The notes: generated by a model not told the origin, from the letters alone. A stretch of 64,000 bases of DNA from Nonlabens sp. (GCF_018401815.1 NZ_JAGYKG010000004.1:248001-312000), one strand, 5' to 3'; counted from the stretch's first letter, positions 17,393 through 28,170 are shown. Made by a program: numbers and translations.

Positions 17393-20107
17393 ATGAAGAA
17401 ACTATGTTTTTTACTGTTTTTAATAGCAGCAAATTGTTCTTTTGCGCAAATTAAATTGCAAGGAGTTGTTAAAGACAGTTTAAAACAGCCATTAGAACTC
17501 GCCAGTGTTGTTGCCTTTAATCAAGAAACCAAGGCATTAGAAGCCTACGGGGTTACCAATGACTTCGGTAAGTATTCTTTATCTTTAAAAAAGAACATCA
17601 CCTATAAAATACAAATCAGTTATATAGCGATGAAGACTTTGGAAGAGTCTCTAAATGTGAAAGAAGCTGATATTACAAAAGACTATACCTTATATCCTGA
17701 AAATTCCTTGGACGCTATAGAACTCATTTATGAAATGCCAGTAACTATAAAAGGAGATACGGTCACCTACAATGCTGATTCTTTCCAAAATGGGTCAGAA
17801 AGGAAGCTAGAAGATATTCTTGCCAACCTTCCGGGGGTCGAAATTAATGAAGATGGGCAGATAGAAGTCGAAGGGAAAGTGGTCAATAAACTCATGGTCA
17901 ACGGTAAAGATTTCTTTGATGGTGATACCAAATTAGCTTCCAAAAACATCCCTTCAAAAGCAGTTGATAAAATACAAGTACTGCGCAATTACTCTGAGGT
18001 AGGTCAACTACGAGGGGTAACTAATAATCAAGATAACGTAGCACTCAATATCAAGCTTAAAGAGGGGAAAGAAAACTTCTGGTTTGGTGATGTTACCATG
18101 GGTGGGGGCAGCTCCCCTGATAAGGAGCTCTATTTATTACAACCTAAGCTATTTTACTATACTCCTAAGTATAGCATCAACTTTATAGGTGATTTAAACA
18201 ATACGGGAGAGCTGGCATTAACCAGAAGAGATATACGTAATTTTGGAGGTGGTTTTAGAGCACCGAGTAGGAGTAGTGGAACAGCTCTTAATTTGGGAGA
18301 TAACAGTCTTAACTTTTTAACCAATCAGAATAATGCCGTCGAAATTGAAAATCAATTGGCATCGGCAAACTTTAGTTATGCGGTCAACCCAGCTTTGGAT
18401 TTAAGTGGATTTGTTATATTCAATAGCAGTCAGATTGCTTCAAGAGAAACCAGTTTTGTTCAATATACTAATGAAGATTTAAATATCCCTGATGAACTTA
18501 CAGAGCAAAATAATAACGAACGCTCTAATCAAGGATTGGTCAAATTAAGCGCTTCTTATCAGCCTAATTTTAGCAACCAATTAGAATATGATATTTTAGG
18601 ACGTATTTCAAACGATAAGCAACGTCAGAATTTGTTTTCTTCTGTAATAGGTAATACCAATCAACTAGAAGAAGTGACTCCTTATACTATCAACCAAAGC
18701 CTTCAATATTATTACACCTTAGATGAAGACAATATCTTCTCTTTAGAAGCACAGCACTTGCTTAAAAACGAAGATCCATTTTACAATGCGGTGTTAGAGA
18801 ATGATCCAAATGGGTCAGATGAGTACGACGCTACTGCAGCTAATTTAGGATTGAATTCTAGTTTAGATACCTATAACATAGGGCAAAATAGGCGCATCAA
18901 ATCCAATCAGCTGGATGCTAAATTAGATTACTTTCATATTTTGAATCCTAGAAGTAACTTGAATTTTACCTTAGGAACCATTTTGAGCAGTCAGGAATTT
19001 AACTCCAATCTTTTTCAGTTCTTAAACGATGGAACCACTTTTAATCCAACGCCTACCATTAATAACGGACTTGCTGTAAACGATACACAGTACAATTTTA
19101 CAGATGTTTATTTAGGTGCTCATTACCGAGTGAAAACAGGTAAGTTTACCATTACGCCTGGATTCTCTTTACACGCCTATGGCAATAAGAACACTCAATT
19201 TGGTGAAACTTTTAAAGATAACTTCTTAAGGTTACTACCAGATTTTGAAACACGTATTCAATTCAAAAAAAGTGAATCCCTTACCATGAGGTATGACATC
19301 CGCAATCAATTTACAGATGTAACGAGACTTGCACAAGGTCTTGTTTTAAATAGCTTTAACAGCATACAATCGGGGACACCAGACTTACTAAATGCCTTGT
19401 CACATAATGTCAATTTGATCTATAGCAGTTTTAACCTGTTCAATTATACCAATGTATTTGCACGAGCTTCTTATTCTAATAATATAGATCAGATAAGAAG
19501 TTCCACTGATTTTGAAAGCGTTATTAGAACCAATACATTTCTAAACTCTGCGTTTGCAGATGAAAACGCCAACGTATTTGGACGTGTGCAACGTACTTTT
19601 GGTAAGATTCGAGCGAGTTTTAATGCGGGTCTTAATTACAGTAAGTTCAACCAGTTGATACAGGAAGTGCGTTCTGTTAATGAAGCGTATACACAATCTT
19701 ATACGCCTAGTATCCGTACGAATTTTAAAGTAGCTCCTAATGTAACGCTAAGTTACCGTTACAGTATTAATGATAACAATCAAGGTGGTCGTAAAACGCA
19801 GTTTATTACCACATCCCCTTCTGTAGATGTAGATGCTTATATCTGGAAGTCTGTTACCTTTAGAACCAACTATTCTTATACCAATCAAAATATAGGAAAT
19901 GGACAATCACAATCCTTCCAAAATTGGGATGCAAAACTTTCTTATAGAAAAGATCGAGAGGCAAAATTTGAATATGAAATTAACGCGACCAACCTTTTGA
20001 ATATTTCATCCCAGGTAACTAACAGAGTTAATAACATAGCTGCATTTACTTCTGAAACCTTTATACAGCCACGTTTTATCACTTTTAGGGTGGTATACAG
20101 TTTATAA
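17393..20107 (+). CDS. TonB-dependent receptor-like outer-membrane barrel with carboxypeptidase-like regulatory domain
   Basis: A 904-residue outer-membrane protein with a signal peptide ending near CSFAQ. Residues 20-95 are a CarboxypepD_reg-like beta sandwich (LQGVVKDSLKQPLELASVVAF); 105-215 resemble a plug (NSLDAIELIYEMPVTIKGDT, LPGVEINEDGQIEVEGK). The rest is a long beta barrel of alternating strands with asparagine-rich loops, ending in an aromatic residue and YSL. It looks like the outer-membrane beta-barrel type that often lacks a clear TonB box, so the transported substrate and energy source are unknown. It is co-oriented with, and probably co-transcribed with, the GLPGLI gene. Confidence 0.88.
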   Translation: MKKLCFLLFLIAANCSFAQIKLQGVVKDSLKQPLELASVVAFNQETKALEAYGVTNDFGKYSLSLKKNITYKIQISYIAMKTLEESLNVKEADITKDYTLYPENSLDAIELIYEMPVTIKGDTVTYNADSFQNGSERKLEDILANLPGVEINEDGQIEVEGKVVNKLMVNGKDFFDGDTKLASKNIPSKAVDKIQVLRNYSEVGQLRGVTNNQDNVALNIKLKEGKENFWFGDVTMGGGSSPDKELYLLQPKLFYYTPKYSINFIGDLNNTGELALTRRDIRNFGGGFRAPSRSSGTALNLGDNSLNFLTNQNNAVEIENQLASANFSYAVNPALDLSGFVIFNSSQIASRETSFVQYTNEDLNIPDELTEQNNNERSNQGLVKLSASYQPNFSNQLEYDILGRISNDKQRQNLFSSVIGNTNQLEEVTPYTINQSLQYYYTLDEDNIFSLEAQHLLKNEDPFYNAVLENDPNGSDEYDATAANLGLNSSLDTYNIGQNRRIKSNQLDAKLDYFHILNPRSNLNFTLGTILSSQEFNSNLFQFLNDGTTFNPTPTINNGLAVNDTQYNFTDVYLGAHYRVKTGKFTITPGFSLHAYGNKNTQFGETFKDNFLRLLPDFETRIQFKKSESLTMRYDIRNQFTDVTRLAQGLVLNSFNSIQSGTPDLLNALSHNVNLIYSSFNLFNYTNVFARASYSNNIDQIRSSTDFESVIRTNTFLNSAFADENANVFGRVQRTFGKIRASFNAGLNYSKFNQLIQEVRSVNEAYTQSYTPSIRTNFKVAPNVTLSYRYSINDNNQGGRKTQFITTSPSVDVDAYIWKSVTFRTNYSYTNQNIGNGQSQSFQNWDAKLSYRKDREAKFEYEINATNLLNISSQVTNRVNNIAAFTSETFIQPRFITFRVVYSL

Positions 20108-20333
20108 GCTTTTATTATGGTCGCGTGGACTGTTTTTGGCGAGAGCTTAAATTTAGTTTCGGTTGGGGTTGCAGTAGCGCTGTTAAGCTTCTTATTAACC
20201 CTGTGTATTTAAACCTTAAAGAGCTTTCAGCGTCTTTGCTCATATCTAGTAGATAACTTCAATAAAAAAAAAGGAATACCTTCTACATATTCAACGAAAT
20301 TGCAGAAATTTGTTTTAAGAATAAATTATTAAA

Positions 20334-21302
20334 ATGGCAACACCACTTCCAGCAACGATTACTGATACTAATTTTAATTTTCCAGGTCAAAAGAGCCTTT
20401 ACAAAGGAAAAGTAAGAGAAGTTTACAACATCAACAACGATTTGTTAGTCATGATTGCCAGTGATAGGCTAAGTGCTTTTGACGTAGTGATGCCTAAAGG
20501 GATTCCGTATAAAGGGCAAATCCTAAATCAAATTGCCACGCAAATGATGGCAGCTACCCAAGATCTTGTTCCTAATTGGTTGATTGCTACACCAGATCCT
20601 AATGTTGCCATAGGCCACCTTTGTGAGCCGTTTAAAGTAGAAATGGTCATTCGTGGCTATTTGTCTGGTCACGCAGCAAGAGAATACAAAACTGGTAAGA
20701 GAATGCTTTGTGGAGTTGCTATGCCAGAAGGAATGAAGGAAAATGATGCCTTTCCAAATCCCATCATTACCCCAGCGACCAAAGCTGAAATGGGTGACCA
20801 TGATGAAGATATTTCTAAAGAGGCTATTCTTGCAAAAGGTATTGTTTCTTCGGCAGATTATGAACTTCTAGAACAATACACCAAGGCTTTGTTTCAACGA
20901 GGTACCGAACTAGCTGCAAAACGAGGACTGATTCTCGTGGATACCAAATATGAATTTGGTAAAACAAAAGATGGAAAAATTGTCCTTATAGACGAAATTC
21001 ACACTCCAGATTCTTCTAGGTATTTCTATTCAGAAGGTTATCAGGTACGTCAAGATAAAGGAGAAACTCAAAAACAATTGAGTAAGGAGTTCGTGCGCCA
21101 ATGGTTAATCGCCAACGATTTTCAAGGGCTTGAAGGACAACAAGTACCTGAAATGACTGATGAATACATAGCATCGGTAAGCGATCGTTATATGGAACTT
21201 TACGAAAATATTACAGGTAAGCCTTTTGAAAAAGCAACAACTTCAGATATCCTGTCGCGTATAGAGACCAACGTACTGGCTTGGTTAGAAAAGAGCTCTT
21301 AG
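20334..21302 (+). CDS. purC: Phosphoribosylaminoimidazole-succinocarboxamide synthase (SAICAR synthetase)
   Basis: A 322-residue purine biosynthesis enzyme joining CAIR and aspartate with ATP to give SAICAR. Recognisable elements are [29 protein letters not shown] at the N-terminus (ATP site), [17 protein letters not shown], and [11 protein letters not shown] (substrate binding). It is longer than the approximately 240-residue enzyme of most bacteria and of the larger type found in Bacteroidota and yeast. It is a single gene, with no other purine gene in this window. Confidence 0.96.
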   Translation: MATPLPATITDTNFNFPGQKSLYKGKVREVYNINNDLLVMIASDRLSAFDVVMPKGIPYKGQILNQIATQMMAATQDLVPNWLIATPDPNVAIGHLCEPFKVEMVIRGYLSGHAAREYKTGKRMLCGVAMPEGMKENDAFPNPIITPATKAEMGDHDEDISKEAILAKGIVSSADYELLEQYTKALFQRGTELAAKRGLILVDTKYEFGKTKDGKIVLIDEIHTPDSSRYFYSEGYQVRQDKGETQKQLSKEFVRQWLIANDFQGLEGQQVPEMTDEYIASVSDRYMELYENITGKPFEKATTSDILSRIETNVLAWLEKSS

Positions 21303-21950
21303 TTGTTAAATGTATTGCTTAACACTAATGAAACGGCATTCTGAGCTCACTTCTACTGGATCAATGTTGAACTTTAATGCATTCTGGCAGCTCTTTTATC
21401 TTAACTGAAAACCCGTTTAGTTCAATAAATAGGTGCAACAATTATGCTGAATTTTTTAAAAGATTATATTTTTTTTAAAATTTTGATCTAGAGAACTCAC
21501 CTAGTAGTTTTTATGGAATTCAACAAACTAATAAGTTATCAACCCCAGCTCCAAAGCACAAGAAATAAGTTAAAATACCTGGGAATTGTCCTAAGTATTT
21601 TAGGTTACTTAGTTATATAGAGCCGTTAAGAAGCAAAATACCACCAACCCATTACGAGTTTAAGATAGGTAGGTACTCCCTCTTACAAGACAGGAGGATT
21701 CATCTCCAAAAGCAATTTCATTGGTGGTATGTAGTGCAGTAGTAACCAACTTCCAAGCACCCCTAAAAGAGTTCTAACAAACTGTTTGTGCACCCTTAAA
21801 GTAAAACAGGAAGCAACAGCTACCTTCTCTAGAAGAGAAACTGTTGCTTTTACCTGTAGGGAGTAAAGAACCTGTCCTTTGATATAAAGGGGCTAGGAGG
21901 GGGAGTTTAGAACTCCTTTCACCTCTGATCAACTTTTAAGGTAGTTGGTT
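21303..21950. other. 648-bp intergenic region, mostly empty
   Basis: A possible 35-codon ORF lies at 21513-21620 (ATG, hydrophobic end LGIVLSILGYLVI) and a second frame is open for about 57 codons across 21571-21742 without a start. Neither is convincing. A hairpin at 21811-21849 is listed separately. No RNA gene was recognised. Confidence 0.5.
21811..21849. terminator. Possible terminator hairpin
   Basis: Stem AAGCAACAG / CTGTTGCTT with an inner stem TTCTCT / AGAGAA. It lies about 100 bp beyond the end of the minus-strand T9SS/PID-CTERM pair; the T run is weak in either direction, so its role is uncertain. Confidence 0.45.
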
Positions 21951-22172
21951 TTATGCCTGAGCTGTTTTGCGTTCTAAGCGTGTTTTTTTTCTAAAGTAAC
22001 TCACGATCAATAGTATGGCTATTCCCATTACAGGCATCACCCAATCATCTATTGGAGCTGCTGGAACATCTTCTACATCATTGGTAAAACTTGGTTGTCC
22101 TTGTGCTATTGCGGTGTATACACTTAAAATTACAAGACTAATTTTTAATTTTAATTTGTGTGTTCTTTTCAT
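21951..22172 (-). CDS. Small PID-CTERM-type protein-sorting domain protein
   Basis: A protein of 73 residues when started at the ATG at 22172 (MKRTHKLKLKISLVILSVYT), which gives a clean signal peptide; an upstream start would overlap the preceding gene and add nothing recognisable. After the signal comes a short acidic spacer (DVEDVPAAPIDDW), one membrane helix (VMPVMGIAILLIVSYF) and a basic end (RKKTRLERK). The PID-x-W then helix then basic tail arrangement matches the C-terminal sorting signal known as PID-CTERM in flavobacteria. It begins 14 bp after the stop of the T9SS surface protein and is probably translated from the same message. Function is unknown. Confidence 0.75.
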   Translation of the reverse strand: MKRTHKLKLKISLVILSVYTAIAQGQPSFTNDVEDVPAAPIDDWVMPVMGIAILLIVSYFRKKTRLERKTAQA

Positions 22173-22186
22173 GGTGTTTTTGTGTT

Positions 22187-25100
22187 TTATTTTACCATCC
22201 ATTTTACTTGTTGGGTAATTCCTTCTGAAGTTACAGATACTAAATAAACCCCTTTAGATAACGTAGTATTGGTTGTCACTTCTACTAAGCCATTTCTAGA
22301 ATTAAGTGTCGCAGGAATGTTTTGTCCTAGTAGGTTGTGTATCGCTACACTTACATCCCCTGTTACCCCTTTTATATATAGTTCACCTCCTGTTGATGGG
22401 TTGGGATATACTACTATAGGGTTTTCAACATCTGGCGTTGATAGTGTGGTATTTTGGAATACAATTTTAAATCGGTTCGTTGCATCTGCACCAACTGTAA
22501 ACGGAATTACTGTTGCGTCATCAATAGCAGTAATGGTATTACTCTCTACATCTACTAAATACGGATCGTGTCCATTATAATGAGTTAGATCAAAGTACCA
22601 ACGGTAATTGGTATGTCGCAATTGATTCAATCGAATAGGTAATTCATCTGTTAATGCTGCACTACTTTGTTGAGTAATTGCCAGAGCCGTATTAGCTTTA
22701 ACAAAACTAACTTCTTCATCTAGATTTCCTATTTTCACTGCATCCTCTTCTGTGACATTCCAGCTGTACGTATCGTTAAAAACAGCCAATGCAGCATCTG
22801 TAGTTTGCCATTGATTGTTCCAATTGGCTTGGAGGTTTGCTCTAATCAGGCCGACTGAATTATTCTGTACAGCATTTCTAAAAGCGCCAGCAGCACCTTG
22901 TGATACCACTTTGTGTGTTTCTGAGATAGTCAGAGAGGGAGCAGTTGAAGTGTTGTCTTTTTTAACAAAAACGGCCTGTCCTGGTTGTAAAACTTCTGTA
23001 AAGCTTGAAGAGACATTATTAGAAGCTGTTCCTTCTGATAGTGTTCTTGTCACATAACTGCCTCTAGTGTTCAACGTTGGATCCCAGTAGAACAATTGAC
23101 CAGTATTCATACTGGAAGAAGCAGCATCAAGGGCGGTTTTGATGTTTATTGGCGCTTGATATGGGTTTCCTATAAAACTAAAGCCCTCTGCTGTTTGATT
23201 TAAGCTAGGTGTAAAATCACCAGTGTGCAAAGCACCCGTAGCTCGTAATGTAGTGAGAGACGGTGTGGGGGTGTTGGAAGTTAAATCGGTTGTTCTATCC
23301 CCTCGTACCATCAAGCGATAAGGTGTTCCTGCGGTCAAAACACCTAGTGTACTTGTTACAGGTACCCAAGAGCCATTGCTAAAAGTAAACATCGACGGGT
23401 TATTAGTCCCTGTAACATCAAATCCGTTAGCACTGCCACCTGTACCAGTGATATGCGTTCCTAAACCAGCAGCCGTACCTCCATTTTCTTGCCAGTTGTC
23501 TCTGATAGAAGTAGTAGTAGTTACCGAAGGACTTAAGAAACGGAAAGCACGTTGGGCTGGTATAAAACGTTCCACTTGAACGGTGCCATTTCCAGAAATT
23601 GTCCCTGTAAATTGATCAAACATACCACTTCCAGTAGCATCACTTTTAAAAATGATTTGGCCGTTATTGTTGATGTTACCGTTGACTTTCAGAGTTTGAG
23701 TCGATTGAATTGTCAGTGAAGCACCTGTTTGGATGGTCAAATTTACTACTTCAACAGAATTACTGATCGCAGGCTGATTAGTGGTATTAGTAATTATTAT
23801 ATCATTTGTCTGTTGCGGAATAAGTTGTGGATCCCAGTTGGTTGAAACATTCCACAACGTATTAGTAGATCCGGTCCAAGTAGAGGTATTTGAACCGCTT
23901 TGTTCAAATTTAAAGGAACTATTGATTGAAAAACCGTTGAGATCTATAGAAGCTCCATTCTTAATATGTATGGAATAGGCAGTAACATTTCCCGTCAAAA
24001 TAGGATAATTAGTTAAACCATCGGGTATATAAACCATGTCCTTGGCTAAGAATGCAGTGTTGTTATTAGGTGAGGCAAAAGTATTAGAACTTGGAACAAC
24101 TCCTAAACTCCAATTCGAAGTATTACTCCAATTGGTATCTATTCCTAACCACGTATTGGGATTATTGTTGAGTATAGGATAACCATCGGATCCAAAACCC
24201 CAGGTATTGACAAAATCCCAATTAGCACCAAAATTGGAAGCATCTTTTAATTCATTTGAAGTCAGTCCAGAACCAAAAAAAGAATTAGTGTTCGCTGTAC
24301 CTCTACCAATGGTATATACATCTGTATTCCAGTAATTTTCACTGCCAGAAGTAGTTGACATATTAGTCCTGAGCCTGCCAATTAAACCGCCGTTATAGGT
24401 TGTCGTGCTACTGCCCGCCATAGTAATAGAAGTGTTTGCATAAGACCTGAAAAGAGGATTAGTGCTAAACTCTGCAATAAGACCTCCAATATGTGCATTA
24501 TCACTAGAGGTTGTAACACTACCCCGCGAATAACAATCATAAACAGCTTCTTGATTTAAACCTAACAAGCCTCCTGCTACGCTTGAAGCGGACACCGCAC
24601 AAGTAGAATACGAATTAAAAATCACCCCATTCAAATTTTGACCGACTAAACCACCAGCCGCCACACTTGTAGATGCAATGGTTCCTGAGGTGCTACAATT
24701 ATAAATTTTACCATTTCTAAGGAACGCAACTAAACCACCTGTTTTTTGAGAATTTGTAGTGATAGAAAGATTTGTCAATCTAAGATTTAGAATAGACCCC
24801 TCAACACTTCCAAAAAAACCATTTAAACTGTTACCCGAGAACGCATTATTATAAGTTACGCCATTAATTGTATAGCCGGCTCCATTGTATGTTCCGTTAA
24901 ACGGACGATTTTCGTTATCAGAAGAATCACTTGGTTGAACTGAAGTTCTACCTCCAATAGGGATCCACTTATTCGTCCAACTTGAGGTAGCAGAAGCATC
25001 AATATTATTGGTTTGTAAAAAAAATTTACCATCAGAAAAAGTAGCATTATTTATTAAACTGGTAGAAACCCAATACAAATTTTCTAACGAACTTATTAAA

Positions 25101-25222
25101 TAAGGATCGGCGCTCGTACCCGAACCACTAGGGGCTGTAGCGGTTTGAGAATGTCCGTTAAGATAGAATAAGGATAAAATCAACACTAAAATAATGTTCT
25201 TTTTTAAAGTAACTATTTTCAT
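22187..25222 (-). CDS. T9SS type A sorting domain surface protein with GLUG repeats
   Basis: A 1011-residue secreted protein. The signal peptide ends near GHSQT. Residues about 110-300 hold several GLUG repeats (GGLVAFLRNGKIYNC, GGLVGQNLNGVIFNSYS, GGLLGLNQEAVYDCYS, GGLIAEFS), a motif seen in adhesins. The middle is a Ser/Thr/Asn-rich beta region. The C-terminus, from VYPNPSTGGELYIKG through LSKGVYLVSV to the final KWMVK, is a classic type A T9SS sorting domain that is cleaved while the protein is attached to the cell surface. A role in adhesion is likely from the repeats; no catalytic domain is visible. A long intergenic region lies upstream. Confidence 0.92.
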   Translation of the reverse strand: MKIVTLKKNIILVLILSLFYLNGHSQTATAPSGSGTSADPYLISSLENLYWVSTSLINNATFSDGKFFLQTNNIDASATSSWTNKWIPIGGRTSVQPSDSSDNENRPFNGTYNGAGYTINGVTYNNAFSGNSLNGFFGSVEGSILNLRLTNLSITTNSQKTGGLVAFLRNGKIYNCSTSGTIASTSVAAGGLVGQNLNGVIFNSYSTCAVSASSVAGGLLGLNQEAVYDCYSRGSVTTSSDNAHIGGLIAEFSTNPLFRSYANTSITMAGSSTTTYNGGLIGRLRTNMSTTSGSENYWNTDVYTIGRGTANTNSFFGSGLTSNELKDASNFGANWDFVNTWGFGSDGYPILNNNPNTWLGIDTNWSNTSNWSLGVVPSSNTFASPNNNTAFLAKDMVYIPDGLTNYPILTGNVTAYSIHIKNGASIDLNGFSINSSFKFEQSGSNTSTWTGSTNTLWNVSTNWDPQLIPQQTNDIIITNTTNQPAISNSVEVVNLTIQTGASLTIQSTQTLKVNGNINNNGQIIFKSDATGSGMFDQFTGTISGNGTVQVERFIPAQRAFRFLSPSVTTTTSIRDNWQENGGTAAGLGTHITGTGGSANGFDVTGTNNPSMFTFSNGSWVPVTSTLGVLTAGTPYRLMVRGDRTTDLTSNTPTPSLTTLRATGALHTGDFTPSLNQTAEGFSFIGNPYQAPINIKTALDAASSSMNTGQLFYWDPTLNTRGSYVTRTLSEGTASNNVSSSFTEVLQPGQAVFVKKDNTSTAPSLTISETHKVVSQGAAGAFRNAVQNNSVGLIRANLQANWNNQWQTTDAALAVFNDTYSWNVTEEDAVKIGNLDEEVSFVKANTALAITQQSSAALTDELPIRLNQLRHTNYRWYFDLTHYNGHDPYLVDVESNTITAIDDATVIPFTVGADATNRFKIVFQNTTLSTPDVENPIVVYPNPSTGGELYIKGVTGDVSVAIHNLLGQNIPATLNSRNGLVEVTTNTTLSKGVYLVSVTSEGITQQVKWMVK

Positions 25223-26119
25223 TTCAGTAAATTTTTGAGGGTAAGGTGAATTATCTTAAAACATCTTTATGTAGAGGATCTTATTCATAAAAACATCGCA
25301 GTTAGTGAAACAAGAATCAAGTTCAAGAAAAACAAGAAACCACAATCGGACTCCAAACATTTGGTAAAACTACAAGAATGTAACTTCTTAAAAAGTTTGA
25401 TCTTAAAATTTGTAAAAATTTACAACTATTTTTTAAATATGTACCACTATTTAATCCCTATTTCACCATTTTAGGTTTGAATTTCATTGTTTTCTGCAAG
25501 TAAAAAACGAAAAAATAATATACAATTATCTCTTCATTTTATAATTTTTTTAATAAGTATACCAGTATTGATAAGTTTATACCAATTTTTAAAAAGTTAA
25601 AATTAAAGAAGACTTAAATTACATTAGGGTGCATCTAACACTCCTAAAAAATGAATTATCAGAAATATATCTTTTACATGTGCGTTCCAAGCTTCCGTGA
25701 TTGGGTTGTTTTATTCTTCTAGGGTAGTTACTTCACCTGATTGTTTATTTTTTTTTTTTTGCAAACGCCTTAATCTTTGGTTGATGTATTTTTGTTACGT
25801 CTGTCAGTAAGTATTTGGGTTTCCTAAGACGTACTGGATGCTATAGTATAGGCAGTGCCACTTCATATTCAACGTGATAGTATTAATTTTTTAAAATTTT
25901 GTTGCCCTTTTTTACGTTTATTCTAACAATGATCCTGACTGTTTCAGAAGGGTTTCACTTGTTGGTTGATCAACGCGCTCTACAGGAAGCAACAGGTACA
26001 TAGTGTAAAAGCATGTTCGGGGCATGATTTTTTGGCAAGTGCTTATGGTTCTTAACGTTAAAGACGTCTAAAATCTCCTTGATCATCTGGCTTATCATTG
26101 TATTTTTAAAATAAAAGGA
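25223..26119. other. 897-bp intergenic region upstream of the T9SS gene
   Basis: No ORF of note and no RNA gene recognised. It is very AT-rich near 25400-25620, with a TTGTAAA-AA-TTTACAA inverted repeat at 25410-25425 and a run of 14 T near 25747. It probably holds the promoter of the T9SS gene and that of the aldehyde dehydrogenase gene, but no perfect TAnnTTTG was found close to either start. Confidence 0.5.
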
Positions 26120-27472
26120 ATGATCACGACCATAAATCCATACCATGGTAAGGAATTACATCACTATCAAGAGCTGACTAAAAAAGAAATAAAAGCCAAA
26201 TTAGAAATAGCTCAACAGGCTTTTGACGATTGGAAGGCTACTAGTTTTGAACAACGTGCCAATTACTTGTATCGAGTAGGAACATTGCTGCGAATACATA
26301 AGGAGTCCTACGCAAAAATGATGACGGCTGAAATGGGTAAACCCATCTCCCAATCTAGAGGCGAACTAGAAAAATGTGCCTGGTTATGTGATCATTATGC
26401 TGAAAATGCTTCGGACTATCTCTCCAAAGAACATATCAAGACCGAGTATTTTAAATCTTATGTGTGTTATGAACCTATTGGTGTTGTGCTTGCCATCATG
26501 CCTTGGAATTATCCATTTTGGCAAGTTTTTCGTTTTATAGTGCCTGCTCTTATGGCGGGTAATGTAGGCGTTTTAAAACATTCGAGCAGTGTTATGGGAT
26601 GTGCAGAATTAATACAAGATCTCTTTTTAGAAGCTGGAGTTCCACAAGGCTGTTTTCAGAATTTTATAGTTGGAAGCGGTGCTGTGGAGGCAATTATTGA
26701 AAATGATATTATCAAAGCGGTCAGTTTAACAGGATCTATGAATGCTGGTGCAGCGGTTGCAGCAGCTGCTGGAAAACAAATCAAGAAAACGGTATTAGAG
26801 TTAGGTGGCACTAATGCCTTGGTGGTGTTTAAGGACGCAACTATTGATAAGACCGTAGAAGAATGCGTTGCCGCTAGGTTTCAGAACACAGGACAAAGTT
26901 GTATCGCAGGAAAACGATTGCTGTTGCAAGAAGAAATTGCAGAGGAGTTTTTAGATAAGTTCACCCAAAAGGTAAAAGCGCTTGTTTCAGGAGATCCACT
27001 AAAAGAAGATACGTATATAGGTGTCATGGCCAGGGAAGATCTTGCAGAAGAATTAGAAGCGCTTATGAATGACTCTATAGAAAAAGGAGCAGTGCTGCAT
27101 TATGGGGGCACTAGGCATAAAACTTATTTTGCCCCTACCATTTTAACTAATGTCACAGCTGATATGCCTGTTTTTAAAAAAGAAACTTTTGGTCCTTTGA
27201 TCGCAGTTACAACCTTTAAAACACCACAGGAAGCTATTAATTTGGTCAATAATTCCAAGTTTGGACTTGGTGCAAGTCTTTTTTCAACCGATTTAAAAAG
27301 GATGGAAGAATTGGCAGTTCAAATAAAAGATGGTGCTGTTTTTATTAATCATAAAGTAGCAAGTCATCCTGCCTTGCCCTTCGGTGGTACAGGAATTTCA
27401 GGTTACGGTAGGGAATTAGCTCACTATGGGATTAGAGAATTTGTAAATATTAAGACAGTGGTGATCGCATAA
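26120..27472 (+). CDS. NAD(P)-dependent succinate-semialdehyde dehydrogenase (aldehyde dehydrogenase family)
   Basis: A 450-residue aldehyde dehydrogenase. Catalytic residues are all present: Asn130 (MPWNYPFW), Glu227 (LELGG) and Cys261 (NTGQSCIAGKR). The coenzyme region shows VSLTGSMNAG at about 201-210. The length and MITTINPYHGKEL start resemble the Sad/YneI type of succinate-semialdehyde dehydrogenase, which oxidises succinate semialdehyde to succinate in the GABA shunt. Exact substrate is inferred from family resemblance. It is a single gene; an iterated palindrome lies 15 bp after the stop. Confidence 0.9.
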   Translation: MITTINPYHGKELHHYQELTKKEIKAKLEIAQQAFDDWKATSFEQRANYLYRVGTLLRIHKESYAKMMTAEMGKPISQSRGELEKCAWLCDHYAENASDYLSKEHIKTEYFKSYVCYEPIGVVLAIMPWNYPFWQVFRFIVPALMAGNVGVLKHSSSVMGCAELIQDLFLEAGVPQGCFQNFIVGSGAVEAIIENDIIKAVSLTGSMNAGAAVAAAAGKQIKKTVLELGGTNALVVFKDATIDKTVEECVAARFQNTGQSCIAGKRLLLQEEIAEEFLDKFTQKVKALVSGDPLKEDTYIGVMAREDLAEELEALMNDSIEKGAVLHYGGTRHKTYFAPTILTNVTADMPVFKKETFGPLIAVTTFKTPQEAINLVNNSKFGLGASLFSTDLKRMEELAVQIKDGAVFINHKVASHPALPFGGTGISGYGRELAHYGIREFVNIKTVVIA

Positions 27473-28170
27473 TAGATTAGGTATTTTGCTTTCGCGAAAG
27501 CGAATTGATCTTGGGTTTCTTTTCCCGAACAAATACCCTCCACGTGTTAAGAGCTTTTGTGAATAGACGGTTTGGAGACATTACCAGCTAGGATCTTTAA
27601 GGTATCGAATAGTGCTTTGTACTGCCTATGTACATTTAGAGAAATACTTCAATGCCAAGGATTTCGGTGCTATTTATTTTGGTGATACCCAACTAAAATA
27701 ACAAGCAGAACGTCGCTTCCTTAAATGCCATCATATTCAAGGTGTAAATGATAACCTCACTAATTGTATAGGTTGAATAAGGTGTTGGGTTTTCACACCA
27801 CAAATTTTACGATTGTTTTTACTGAATTATAAAACGTCAACAATTATCGCATTAACCTTATTACAATGTATTTCATCCGTCTTTATTTTATTGATGCAGG
27901 GTATAAATTCGTTGATTAGAAAGACAATCCTCATTTTAAAAGTAACAAAACAGGGTGTTTAAAAGCTATTGAGAACCTCTGTAATTTACACTCAAAGGCA
28001 TTCGATCAGAGCCAAGTGCTTTTAAAAGTTAGGAAATGATGCGCTTTTAGTTGTAAGGCAAAGGTATTTATTCACATTGTATACCTGAAATATGTTAATT
28101 AAATTAGTTTTTCTAGTTAGACAAAAGGAGTTACAATCCTTATATTTCGGAACATACAGATTTTATTTTA
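27473..28170. other. 698-bp intergenic region with palindrome copy 4 and decayed coding-like sequence
   Basis: Two stretches read like old coding sequence broken by single stops. The first is 27567-27776 on the plus strand, about 70 codons with one TAA, containing YVHLEKYFNAKDFGAIYFGD. The second is 27866-28039, ATG start, 57 codons with one TAG at 27917, containing NPHFKSNKTGCLKAIENLC. I recognise neither. A -7-like TATATTTC at 28141 precedes parE. Confidence 0.4.
27488..27501. repeat. Iterated palindrome, copy 4 (intergenic)
   Basis: Perfect 14-bp GCTTTCGCGAAAGC, 15 bp past the dehydrogenase stop. Confidence 0.95.

Noticed and set aside
25740..25765. Run of T near 25747
   Set aside because: Not preceded by a stem on either strand that would make a terminator; simple AT-rich sequence.
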